From Stemphylium vesicarium (Eukaryota; Ascomycota; Dothideomycetes; Pleosporales; Pleosporaceae): 64,000 nucleotides of DNA. Positions 54,201 through 64,000 of this stretch are shown piece by piece. The notes under the pieces were generated by a model. That model was given only the letters and a program-made list of their open reading frames with translations. It was not told where the DNA came from and did no database searches. The translations under genes were made by a program, and so were the position numbers. The stretch covers positions 372,001 to 436,000 of the forward strand of contig QXCR01000003.1 of NCBI GenBank assembly GCA_004380135.1, in the 5' to 3' direction. The first letter of the stretch is position 1; every line of letters starts with the position of its first letter.

Positions 54201-55140
54201 CTAGTCAAAGTATACAGCTTCCGGCTTATGGACGCATATCTTGCCCGACGAGTCGCTCTTGAGTACCACTCTAGGATCTTCTTTACTGGCCTTGACGTGC
54301 TTGCTATCCACATCCTTCTCCGCGTACAGCACTTCCACCACTTCGCCGTTGACATAGCCGGGAAGCGAATGCCACTGAACCTTCTGGCCCTTCTTCGGCA
54401 CTCGAGTCTTGTCTCCGGCGGCCCCTGTTGGCTCATCTTGCTTCCCCCCAGTATTCTTTTGTTTCTTATTCGGGGGGTCCACATTCGCCCCGCGACCGCG
54501 CTTCTTCCCGGGGTGATCGTCCTGCGAGGTATTCTTGGACTTGCGATTCTCCTCTTGGAACTTTTTATACTCGCGCTGGTTTTTCTCCATGAGCTCTGGG
54601 TCATCCCAGTGCGTGGTGCAATCTGTAATACTTTTCTTGTCGATCGTAGTATATCCGTTGGTATCCCCATTACTGCTGGCATCCTTCCTAGCTTTGGCAG
54701 CCTTTGACGTGTTCGCAACATGCTGTTTCCCCTCTTTACTTCCTTGCTGCTTTTTCTGGTCTGTCTCTTCCTTTTCTTGGTCACTCATCTCCTCCCATGC
54801 ATTCTTTGGCAGGTAACGATGCTCGGTGCCGTCTTCGTCTTTCGCTGTACCGTCGCCATTCTTCGTTTGCCATTCTTCCTCGGTCCATTTGTCGAGGTTT
54901 TTGGCCTTGTCGTCCTTCTTGTCGGTGTTGTAGTAGCCTCCCCGTTTCTTGTATTCGGTTGCCATCATCTGCGCCTACGTTGCACGAAGTTAGCAACTGC
55001 AGAGTGTACACAACTGATGTAAGTACCTTTCTCGCCGACCATTGGCCCGGCGCGCCTCCTTTGTCTCCAGCCTGAATCTCCTCCTTCACTTCGTCGCGGA
55101 GCTCAGGATCCGTGTACTTGTCGTCTGTCTTCGAAGGCAT
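54201..55140 (-). CDS. DUF5872 + hypervirulence-associated Tudor-like (DUF2945) protein
   Basis: Probably a nuclear or cytosolic basic protein. Exons 55140-55027 and 54974-54201 give 295 residues. The first (MPSKTDDKYTDPELRDEVKE, then GDKGGAPGQWSARK) and the start of the second (AQMMATEYKKRGGYY) form one DUF5872-type domain split by the intron exactly after ARK. The middle is highly charged and Lys/Asp/Glu-rich, with KKRGRG and NKKQK runs that could be nuclear localisation signals. The end, KKGQKVQWHSLPGYVNGEVV and DPRVVLKSDSSGKICVHKPEAVY, is the small beta-barrel named after the hypervirulence-associated protein HVA1 (DUF2945), Tudor-like in fold. The combination suggests a stress- or chromatin-related role, but the biochemical function is unknown. 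Splice sites are AAAG-GTACTT and GTAG-GCG. Intact. Confidence 0.82.
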
Positions 55141-56872
55141 TGTGGCTATGAAAGTGCGAATAGTAAGGCGTAAAGGCGTAGTCCTCAGTTTAGGAATGCG
55201 GTATGCTACAGCGAACAATTGTCTCTGGGAAAGAAGAGTGCGACACATTTTAGAAAGCGCAAGCGTCCAGTAAATGTCTATGTACCCCGGATTTCCCTCC
55301 ACTGACGTACAGCCACCTGCAAAAGGATCGCCCTTCCTCATCTTAAACCTCCCAGCCACCCAAATCACCTACATCATGAAGTCCATCACGACTCCTTAAG
55401 CGGCCAGAGCACTCTCGATCGTGGTACAGCGCGTTTCGACTGCTCCCCAAGCGCATCGGAATGACATCAATGACATTTCGATAGTCCGTTCTGGGCTGGT
55501 GTAAGGGCATGGACCAGAAGGTGCTCAGAGCTCGATCGCTCTAACGCCAGTTGGTGTGGAGCACGGGATAAGCCACTTAGCGCAGATCTACCCAACTCAG
55601 CTACTCTGACATTCGAGGTCGTGCAACAAGACTTCTTTCAACATTCTGCGCCGCAATTTCCTCGTGTATGTAGGCACGACTGTATGTCATACCTCGTTAC
55701 CCCATTCCATACACTTGCATCTCGCTCGTAGTGCGTCCCAAGGCTTTGGATTGCCATACCCACCCTTCAAAGCCGAGCTGCACCGGACCCAGAATGGCGT
55801 GCCCGAGGCGCGTGCTACATCTCAAGCGCAGCCATCGGCCGGCAATTGTTGCTCACCACCTGTTTTCACCAGTGTAGAGATTTCCAGAAGAGCTGATCAA
55901 ATGCTTCATTTCATGAAAGCCGTGCAGCCCCTCGTTGTACCACTCGTTGGGCTTTGACATAAAGCCGACACTCTATCGAGTATCCTGAGCATGTGTCACT
56001 ATTGGGGTATTGAGTTTTGAGTATTATGAGGCCCTTATTTCCGACATCATTACTGGGCTTGCACCACGGGCTATTCGTGTAACTTCGACTTCTTTACTTC
56101 GACATTGTTCAACCATCCTTTCTCCCGTCACTGGCACGAACCACTGCATCAAATCGGATAAATGCAAGAAATCGTTACGAAGCAATACCCGAAGCCGAGG
56201 CTCTGTCCGGACTTATTTTTTCTTCACAAGACCCGCAATATGATTCCTTGGCACTTCAACTTGAAGTGGTCTCCTAACACATCTTCGGTACGAAAATCCT
56301 CTTATGGGCTCGCTAGTAATCACCGTCCCTGAGCGATGATGATAATTGCAATAAAATCCTCCTATGACGCCCCTGCGTTCCCCATCTGACCCACACATCT
56401 CGGGTGAACTGTGGGCCTTAGCTGGTCAGATGTACGGTACGCGCTAAGTTAGCAAGAGACGGAAGCATCCCTCCAGCATCGGATTTTTACCTGCGCTAGA
56501 TAACCATCATGTTCCTATGGAAGGTGGCCTTTTCTCCATCAGGTACACCCGAGGACAGGCTAGGCCCACGATGAAGTCACAGCAACGCCTCGTCCCTGGG
56601 CGGCGTATCGATAGTGTCTGATTCGTCATCGAAAACGACACCTGGTATGCTGCAAAGAGACTTCTAGACAGTCTCTAAGTGCTCCTAGAACACACCATCA
56701 CAGAGATGGTGCCCTTTGACCACGCGGTAGGTGTATCTAAGCCCGACAAGGAGCGCCTGACCGGCCCCAACAGGTCTCCAAAGACCGCATTTGGAAGAAT
56801 CAGAGCAAAGCTACGGTCTGAGTATGATGTAACGCAGTCGTCCTCGCGACGTTGACTTTATGAAGAAAAAGA
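55141..56872. other. Intergenic, no gene recognised
   Basis: 1.7 kb. It holds the divergent promoters of the Tudor-like gene (minus) and the secreted-protein gene (plus). The open stretch at 55664-55957 has no motif or codon signature that I trust. Confidence 0.45.
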
Positions 56873-56880
56873 TATAAAAA
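56873..56880 (+). promoter_or_regulatory. TATA box of the secreted-protein gene
   Basis: TATAAAAA, 73 bases before the ATG at 56953 and followed by a pyrimidine/CA-rich leader (CCAGCTTTCTCTAGTC). A clean TATA at this spacing suggests a strong or regulated fungal promoter. Confidence 0.6.
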
Positions 56881-56952
56881 GGTAAAGTTGCTACTATGAG
56901 TTCTATCCCATATCCCAGAGCACCACATTCCCAGCTTTCTCTAGTCTAAAAG

Positions 56953-57933
56953 ATGCGTTTCGCACCCCTCTTGTTCGCCGCTTCGGCCACTGCATTGCCT
57001 ACATTCCTCAGTTCACGGGCAGCTCTCCTCGACGCTCTTCTCCCCGACATCTTCATCCCCCTTGACTATTCCTTCGGCGTGCGCGTGCCCACATCCTCCA
57101 ACCCAACATCTTCCAACCCGCTCACCCTCCTCATCGGCGGTTATCAGATCCCGCTCCCACTGACAGCCAACTCCGGTACACTCGTCTCATGGATAGCAAA
57201 CTACGCCGACGGCAAAGCATACAATACGCAGTTCACATCCATTGTGCCCTCCGCCCCACGCAACATAACCACAAACTCAACCTCGACATCAACATCCGGC
57301 GGCCCCAGTCTAACTAACGCCACCGCCTTCGCCGATGGCCGTGAGGCTCGTGTGGTTACTACTTCTTTCTCCTCTGGCAACGCATCCTCCGCCGCAGCCG
57401 CAGCACTAGACGGCAACACATCGACCTCGACCTCCTCCTCTGGTCGCTCAAACTCCACAGCCGTAGCAACATCCAACGCACTCGGACGCGTGCTAATCTT
57501 CACCTCGGCCAACACCGCCAACGCCCTAAACAGCCAATCCCTGAAGAACGCCCAAAGCGCCGAAGCAGCCTCGTCCTGCGCTTCGGACTCCGGTCCGGGT
57601 GCTACCGCCCAAGCAGCCCAGATAAACAGCCTCTACATCCCCATTGCTACCTCGCCCGATGGTACCCAGACGACGTGGCTCAAGAGCTCGGCGTACGCCG
57701 CATGTAGTGCGGGTGTTGCGGCGCCGGAGAAGGGCAGTGGCGGGAGTAGTTCAGGGAGTCAGGCGAGTTTTGCGGGGGTTAGTAGTAGTGTCACTTGTGA
57801 TGGAGTGACGAGTAGTGAGCAGAGTAAGAGTACGACGTTTAGGGTCTTGGTTAAGGGAAGGTATACGCTGCTGAAGGGGTTTAGTGGCGCGGTTGGGGGG
57901 GAGAGGGTTGCGGAGACTGAGAGTATGTGTTAG
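56953..57933 (+). CDS. Secreted Ser/Thr/Ala-rich protein
   Basis: Single exon, 326 residues. The N-terminus MRFAPLLFAASATALPTFL is a good signal peptide with likely cleavage after TALP. Next come a moderately hydrophobic segment (ALLDALLPDIFIPLDYSF), a stretch PTSSNPTSSNP, and an IGGYQIPLPLTANSGTLVSW segment. The middle is dominated by Ser, Thr, Asn and Ala with several N-x-S/T sequons (NITTNST, GNASS, GNTST). It also contains a possible globular part, INSLYIPIATSPDGTQTTWLKSSAYAACSAG, and the tail FRVLVKGRYTLLKGFSGAVG. Only four or five cysteines are present. I do not recognise a family and no GPI tail is visible, so it may be a soluble wall or extracellular protein. From about 57690 codon choice shifts from C-ending to G/T-ending codons, although the frame remains open and sensible. 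Confidence 0.7.
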   Translation: MRFAPLLFAASATALPTFLSSRAALLDALLPDIFIPLDYSFGVRVPTSSNPTSSNPLTLLIGGYQIPLPLTANSGTLVSWIANYADGKAYNTQFTSIVPSAPRNITTNSTSTSTSGGPSLTNATAFADGREARVVTTSFSSGNASSAAAAALDGNTSTSTSSSGRSNSTAVATSNALGRVLIFTSANTANALNSQSLKNAQSAEAASSCASDSGPGATAQAAQINSLYIPIATSPDGTQTTWLKSSAYAACSAGVAAPEKGSGGSSSGSQASFAGVSSSVTCDGVTSSEQSKSTTFRVLVKGRYTLLKGFSGAVGGERVAETESMC

Positions 57934-58895
57934 TGTCGGGATGAGAATGGGGGAGGATTATGTCGAGTGTTGGAATTTATATCTTGTGTGTGTTTGGTCT
58001 GCGTCTTTGGAATTGGTTTTGTAGCGATGGAGACGATGATTTTATGTTACAATACGTTAGATGAGAAATATGTAAGCAGTGACATATGAGTCCTTTCCTT
58101 TTTGTCTGACTTATATTCTTTCTTTCTTCTTCTCTGTAACATGCTTGGCCGTTGAGCGATGTTGAGAATTACCTATTACTTCCAGTTTCCACCCTAAATA
58201 TTCGTGGAAAGACATTTGAACGATTGTATAGACTGCGATTTGTGAAGTCGGCATGCACTTTTTATTTCTGGCTGTTCACTCTGAGCCCGATTCCAAACGT
58301 CGCACATTGGCATTTGTTTACCCAACGTGCTATGTAGTTCGCCCAGTTTCGGCACCATACTCAATCTGTTGAGGACTAAACATGCACAATGACAACCATA
58401 GATCGGTCAACCGACTCGAGACCATTTGCCTCACACCACTTTATTCACCCCAGCAATCTCTGGGTCTGTCATGTTTAATTCGAACGATGGTCTAAACAGG
58501 TATGACGTCGTGCGCCGTGGAAGTATGTGAAAGCTGTGCAACCGATGCTAGTACACGGAGTTGGACGCATAATTTCGAGGGCTGTGTTAGCTTCGAGTCG
58601 TGCTCGCAGATGATGCGAGAAAGCCGCACTTTCGCTTCCATCTGAACACATGTCAAACAGATGACGGTTTGTGCGAAGAGAGAAGCAGCCAAGTGGAGAT
58701 GAGCGGGTAATCGATAGCGGAGCATGGGCCGCGATCGCCAAGATGCGGGGAGAGCTCATGCTCCCTAAGGCGGGAAAGCCGGACGAGGTGCATGCAAGGT
58801 ACCACAGCTCTTGTAGCTTCCAGCTGACACCAAATCACCTCTACATAATCCCTCTTAAGAAGCTTCACACATTCCATAGCTTCAACCTATCAACC
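57934..58895. other. Intergenic, AMS1 upstream region
   Basis: Almost 1 kb with AT-rich 3' sequence of the secreted-protein gene and then the AMS1 promoter. No gene was recognised on either strand. Confidence 0.45.
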
Positions 58896-61800
58896 ATGGG
58901 CGGAGAATCGCATCGTAACATGCCCGTTCCGGTAGCGAAGGACTACCCGAGGCTGGCGGCGGGTCCCGTTGGTAAACAGATCCACAGCATCTACCAGAGT
59001 CGCTTGAGGCAGTTCTTCGATGGAGGACAGTACAGGGAACAGAGTCTTATAGGGTAAGCTTTTGGAATTACAGCTACAGCGATATTTGCTATTCTATCAG
59101 CTTGTCGCATGCTGATACGTCATACAGCAAGCTCACCGAAGCTGTCGCGTCAGGTACCGACTGGGTCAAGCTCTCCGTCTATTCGCCGCCGAACCTTTCG
59201 CGCCCGCTCTTCAAAGATGCTACATCGCACGCGTTCCATCCGACCCAGGTCGGCGAATCCTTCGGACCGAGTTGGTCGACGCATTGGTTCAAGATCCAGC
59301 TTACCGTCCCCAAGCACATGCTGGACAAGGAACATCTCGAGTTTGTCTGGGATGCCAACAACGAGGGTTTGATCTGGACTGAAGATGGACACACTGTACA
59401 TGGTTTGACGGGCGGAGGCGAGCGCACCCAGTGGATACTGCCCAAGGCATTCAGAGATGGCAAGGAACACACCTTTTACATCGAGATGGCTTGCAACGGC
59501 ATGTTCGGTAATGCGGCTGGTGGAGACACGATTCAGCCGCCCGATCCGAACAAATACTACACACTACACACTGCCGAAGTCCAGGCTGTCAATCTAGAGG
59601 CAAGAGCCCTTTACTTTGACTTTTGGGAGATCTCGGATGCTGCGCGCGAGTTCCCCTCTGACTCGACTCAAGTCCACGATGCGCAGCAGGTTGGTAACCG
59701 CATCATGGATACTTTCATTGCTGGCAATGGAAGCCAAGAGAGTATCAAAGCTGCTCGCAAGATCGCCGCCGAATACGTCGGAAAGAATGTCGATTCACAT
59801 AAGGTTTACGAGAGCGACCAGGATGCTATTGTGCATGGCATCGGATACTGCCACATTGATACCTGTTGGCTGTGGCCGTTCGACGAGACCAAGCGCAAGG
59901 TCAACCGGTCCTGGTCCAACCAGTGCGATCTCATCGACCGATACCCAGAGCTGCGCTTCTGCTGTTCTCAACCACAACAGTACAAATGGCTAGAGCAATA
60001 CTACCCGTCCACATTCGACCGTGTTAAGAAGAAGGTCAAGGAGGGTAGCTTCCAGCCTATTGGCGGTAGCTGGGTTGAGCATGACACCAACCTGCCTGGC
60101 GGCGAGTCGCTGATCAGGCAGTTCCTATACGGCCAACGATACTTTGAGAGCAGATTTGGCCAGCGCTGTCGCACATTCTGGTTGCCGGATACTTTCGGAT
60201 ACTCTACTCAGCTACCACAAATCTGCCGTATATCGGGCATGACTCGGTTTCTGACACAGAAGCTGAGTTGGAACAACATCAACAACTTCCCACACACTAC
60301 GTTCAACTGGGTCGCGCTCGACAACAGCCAAGTTATCTGCCACATGCCGCCGTGTGAGACGTACACGTGCGAAGCCAACTTTGGTGACGTGAAGCGCAGT
60401 GTTACCCAACACAAGTCCCTTGACCAGGACAAGACGTCGCTTCTCGTCTTTGGAAAGGGAGATGGAGGCGGTGGTCCTACATGGCAGCAACTCGAGAAGT
60501 TGAGACGATGCCGTGGTATGAGCGACACAACTGGCTTGCTTCCTCGTGTCAAGCTCGGTGATTCCGCCGATGACTTCTTCGACCGTCTAGAGAAGAGGGT
60601 TGAAAATGGCACTGAACTAGTGACCTGGTATGGTGAGCTGTACTTTGAGCTTCACCGCGGAACATACACCACTCAGTCGAACAACAAGCGCAACAACCGA
60701 AAGTCTGAGATCATGCTCAGAGATATCGAGTATCTTGCAACCTTGGCAACGATTAAGAATGGCTTTGGCAAGAAGAGCTCGTACAAATATCCCAAGAAGG
60801 ACCTTGATGACATGTGGGAGAACGTGTTGCTTTGCCAGTTCCACGACTGTCTGCCGGGAAGTTCGATTGAAATGTGCTACGATGATTCTGATCGCGTAAG
60901 TTGCTACTCTCACACTCGATTGCTGCAGTACTGACTATCAAAGATTTATGCTTCAGTGTTCGCTACTGGTGAGCGACTGCTCTCTGACGCGCTCTCTGAA
61001 CTTGGCTTCCAGGATGAGAGTCTTTGGAACGAAAACACCGAGCTCCTTGCTTTAAACACTCTACCATGGAACCGCAATGAGATCATTCAGCTTCCGAGCA
61101 CGGCAAGCCAAACAAAGTACGGTCTTGGTGAGACTCGGTATGGTCTCGCTCACCGCAACGGCTCCGAGAAGGGCTTGGGTGCTTTGGAAATTCTTCCTCT
61201 CGCTTCACAGTACTCTGCAAACAATGTGTCTATCGAAGAGATCCACCCCAACGTATTTGAAATGCGCAACTCACAGTTCGTCGTGCAAGTCAGCGACGGT
61301 GCAATTACCTCGCTCTACGATATCAACGCCGATCGCGAGCTAATCCCCAAGGGCGCCAAAGCCGCTCAACTCGTCATCTTCGACGACAAGCCCCTTTACT
61401 GGCAGGCTTGGGATGTAGAAGTCTACCATCTTCAGTCGCGCCAGGAACTCAAACCCAGCAAAGTCACTGTCACTGAGAAGAGCATTCACCGCGTAAGTCT
61501 CGAGATCGAAACCAAAATCTCAGACAAGTCCTGGATCAAGACAACCATGAGCCTCCCCGCCGCCGTAGGCTCTACTCCTACGGCCATTGAATTCGACGCG
61601 GAGATCGAATGGCACGAGACAATGCGATTCCTCAAGGTGGAATTCCCAGTCGACATTGTCAACACCGAAGCCAGCTACGAAACGCAATTCGGCATCGTCC
61701 GCCGTCCAACTCACTACAACACCACGTGGGACATGGCCAAATTCGAAGTTTGCTGCCACAAATGGGCCGATTTGTCCGAAGCCACATACGGCGTATCCAT

Positions 61801-62386
61801 CCTCAACGACAGCAAGTACGGCTTCGCCGTCGCCGGAAACGTAATGCGTCTCTCTCTTCTCCGCGCTCCCAAAGCACCAGACGCACACGCAGACATGGGT
61901 TCCCACAAGACGCGTTACGCCATCTTCCCGCACACAAGCAGTTTGGACGAACGCACAGTGCGCAAAGCATTCGAGTTCAACAACCCACTCAAAATCGTGG
62001 GGAGAAGCCAACAAGACGCTTCTCCTTCACTTCACGCCTCCCTCCTCAACCCCTTCCACATCCACGGCGCCAAAAACCTCGTCCTCGACACCATCAAGCG
62101 CGCCGAAGACGACGAGGATGTGTCGCGTGGCGAGTTACCCGTGAAAAAGGGTCATAGCGTTATTCTTCGCATCTATGATTCGTTGGGTGGCAAGAGCAAG
62201 GCTGTGCTTACCTGGGGTGATTTAAAGGTCAAGAAGGTGATTCGCGTGAATGCGCTTGAGGATGAGGAGGGAGAGGAGATGAAGATTGGGGCTATGAGTG
62301 CTGGGGGTGAAGAGGGTGGAGATATGGGTGTTGGGATTGAGGTCAGGGCTTTTGAGGTTGCGAGTTACAAGTTGGTGCTTGAGTAA
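58896..62386 (+). CDS. AMS1: GH38 vacuolar alpha-mannosidase
   Basis: Class II alpha-mannosidase that trims free oligomannosides in the vacuole or cytosol; in yeast it reaches the vacuole by the Cvt pathway and lacks a signal peptide, as here. Exons 58896-59053, 59101-60895 and 60944-62386 give 1131 residues, the usual length. The zinc and catalytic motifs are HIDTCWLWPFDET (His and Asp ligands), FWLPDTFGYSTQLPQI (nucleophile Asp) and WYGELYFELHRGTYTTQ. LLCQFHDCLPGSSI, with the last zinc-site His, ends the catalytic part just before the second intron. The C-terminal beta-domains start with NTLPWNRNEII and finish in SYKLVLE. Introns of 47 and 48 bases carry GTAAGC and GTAAGT donors. The start MGGESHRNMPVP lies in a good context (AACCATGGG). 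No stops or frameshifts. Located 5' of YOS9 on the same strand with a 528-base gap. Confidence 0.93.
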
Positions 62387-62914
62387 TAGTGGAGAGTCGT
62401 GGGCTAGGGATGAACGGATTAATGGACCCTCCTTTCGCGTATCGTTTGTGATGGGTGTATGGATGGGTTAGGAGTTGTGTTGCGCTCGGGATGGGTAGTT
62501 AGTCGTACATTGATAATGCCATTACGATACGAATCCCCCTTGCTTATCTTCTTGTGTCGAAGATGAATGACCAAAAAGTCTCATATGTATCCGGTAAGAC
62601 GAGCGAAACAGCGAGACCACTTAGATGCGGTATGCGAGGCCGCATAACGCATGATTGTGGCATTTTCGGATACGATGATCTCGAGATTGTTGTAATAGAG
62701 CAAAGTTCCAGATATGAACGATCTGCGGGTGAGTGTGCTGAACTATTGACCTCTGGCGTGGGGAGGGAGCCCACCTCTCATTGATCTTACCCGATGCGGT
62801 ATGGTTCGGCGGAAGTGACATCTGGCTCCAACCAGGGTACAACAAGTCCGCAATCAGCTCCACGTAGCATTCGATTCACTTGATGCCCCTCGCAGCATCT
62901 CGAAAATTGCAAGC
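62387..62914. other. Intergenic, AMS1 / YOS9
   Basis: 528 bases holding the AMS1 3' end and the YOS9 promoter. No gene recognised. Confidence 0.45.
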
Positions 62915-64000
62915 ATGAGAGGCATTTGGGCCCTTCCGGCTGTGTTGCGCATTGCGCTCGCGAGCCAACACGCGTTTAGTGTCTTTGACGACTTGCTCGC
63001 CTTCCCCCAGGTATGACGCACTGCAACGACTACACCATGACCACGTGCTAAGCATATACTAGTACGAGGTTCTATGGCCGGACACGTTCATTACAGAAAA
63101 CGATGCGACATCTCTCCTCTCGCATGGGTCCCCTAGCTCAAGCTCAGCGACGCCTGGATCGCAGGAAACGCAGGAGCTGTCGAAGCGCGATAAGCCGGCA
63201 GCGAACACATCACCTGCAGACGATGCGCTCGAACAGACCTATGAAGCAGTCGTAGTGCACGGGCAGCGATATCTGTGTAGTATACCGATAATACCCGACG
63301 AGGTCCCGCAGAATGATACAACCTCCGCCGAGGAAGCCAAGGCAGAGGAGGAGAAGGAGCTCATGCGCGCAACCGACCGTGGGTGGGAGCTTCTTGAAGG
63401 TATGCGGGGCAACTGCATATACTATCTGAGTGGGTGGTGGAGCTATAGCTTCTGCTACAAAGACGAGGTCAAGCAGTTTCACCAGCTACCACCAAGCCGC
63501 GGGGTACCCATCTATCCACCAGTAGAGGATACCAGTGTGCACAGCTTTGTGCTTGGGAAATTCCCCAAAGAAGAAAAGAACAAGAAGGCGGACGCGCGTA
63601 AGACGCTCGGAAGCGAACATGGCAGTAAAGAAGCCTTTGACGATGATGACCACATCAGCGACGACGAGGAGAGAGGCCTGGAGGTTCCCAGACTGGAGAC
63701 GAAAGGTTCGAGCAGGTACATGGTACAGCGTTTGTCTGACGGCACCGAGTGTGACCTGACGGGCAAGCCGCGCAAGATTGACGTTCAGGTACGACCAACG
63801 AAGCCATCGCACGCTCTGCAATGCTGATGCAACATTTAGTTCCACTGCAACCCTCAGTCTGCCGACCGCATTGCCATGATCAAGGAGACGAGCACATGCT
63901 CTTACCTCATGATCGTCGACACACCCCGCCTCTGCCACGACGTTGCCTTTACACCACCACAAGAGAACCTCGCTCATCCTATAATCTGCGAACCCGTCAT
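62915..64000 (+). CDS. YOS9: ER-associated degradation lectin YOS9 (3' end outside the window)
   Basis: OS-9-family lectin that recognises trimmed N-glycans on misfolded glycoproteins in the ER lumen and delivers them to the Hrd1 ligase. Exons 62915-63010, 63063-63788 and 63840 onward are in frame; the last is cut by the window end. The first exon is a signal peptide, MRGIWALPAVLRIALASQHA. The MRH (mannose-6-phosphate-receptor homology) domain begins at GNCIYYLSGWWSYSFCYKDE, with the W-W-S-Y and Cys residues that bind mannose. It continues to YMVQRLSDGTECDL across the splice and FHCNPQ...IKETSTCSYLMIVDTPRLC. An acidic, Lys-rich insert (EEKNKKADARKTLG to DDDDHISDDEE) lies inside the domain, as in other fungal YOS9 proteins. 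Conserved MRH residues are visible in full up to C-H-D-V. The remainder of the gene, including any HDEL-like retention signal, is not seen. Confidence 0.88.

Overview
The window looks like a chromosome segment of a filamentous ascomycete (Pezizomycotina), probably a dothideomycete of the Pleosporales type. The reasons are spliceosomal introns of about 45-85 bases, typical fungal gene families (SEC9, RIM15, AMS1, YOS9, DUF1993, AflR-like zinc-cluster regulators) and a 22-kb AT-rich block of retrotransposons carrying C-to-T/G-to-A damage of the repeat-induced point mutation (RIP) kind. The genus is an inference.

Layout. (1) 0.1-8.6 kb is a sparse accessory zone. It holds a five-exon cytochrome P450, the C-terminal relic of one AflR-like regulator, an intact second AflR-like Zn2Cys6 regulator, a DUF1993 gene and a Cys-rich protein with a GPI-type tail. 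(2) About 9.2-31.5 kb is a nested repeat island. Element 1 (9272-16255, minus, 504-bp LTRs, target duplication GTAAC) and element 2 (20420-27016, plus, 187-bp LTRs, target duplication GTTAG) are complete at their ends. Element 3 (minus) was split by element 2 and has lost its 5' end. All three have heavily stopped Ty3/gypsy-type coding regions. Elements 1 and 2 each carry a relic reading frame antisense to pol, just inside the 3' LTR. A normal-GC patch at about 16.4-19.9 kb holds a broken NOD-like receptor (short Q-G motif, NB-ARC, TPR), an inverted second copy of its tail fused to a transposase helix-turn-helix fragment, and a hAT-type MITE.

(3) 31.9-35.4 kb has two further broken genes beside the island: an MFS sugar transporter and a protein with an HELVH motif. 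Their stop codons look like C-to-T changes, as expected if RIP leaked out of the repeats. (4) 35.7-64 kb is ordinary gene space: a nucleotide-sugar 4,6-dehydratase, SEC9, a HET relic, an FHA-domain kinase, RIM15, a DUF5872/Tudor-like protein, a secreted Ser/Thr-rich protein, the GH38 alpha-mannosidase AMS1, and the 5' part of YOS9, which runs off the end.

The conserved genes serve secretion (SEC9), glycan turnover and ER quality control (AMS1, YOS9) and stress, nutrient or checkpoint signalling (RIM15, FHA kinase). I see no operon-like logic. The accessory half is a small graveyard of self-recognition genes (NLR, HET) and metabolic regulators around a RIP-silenced retrotransposon nest. I recognised no tRNA, rRNA or CRISPR array by eye. 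Exon coordinates were derived by hand from splice consensus and protein continuity.
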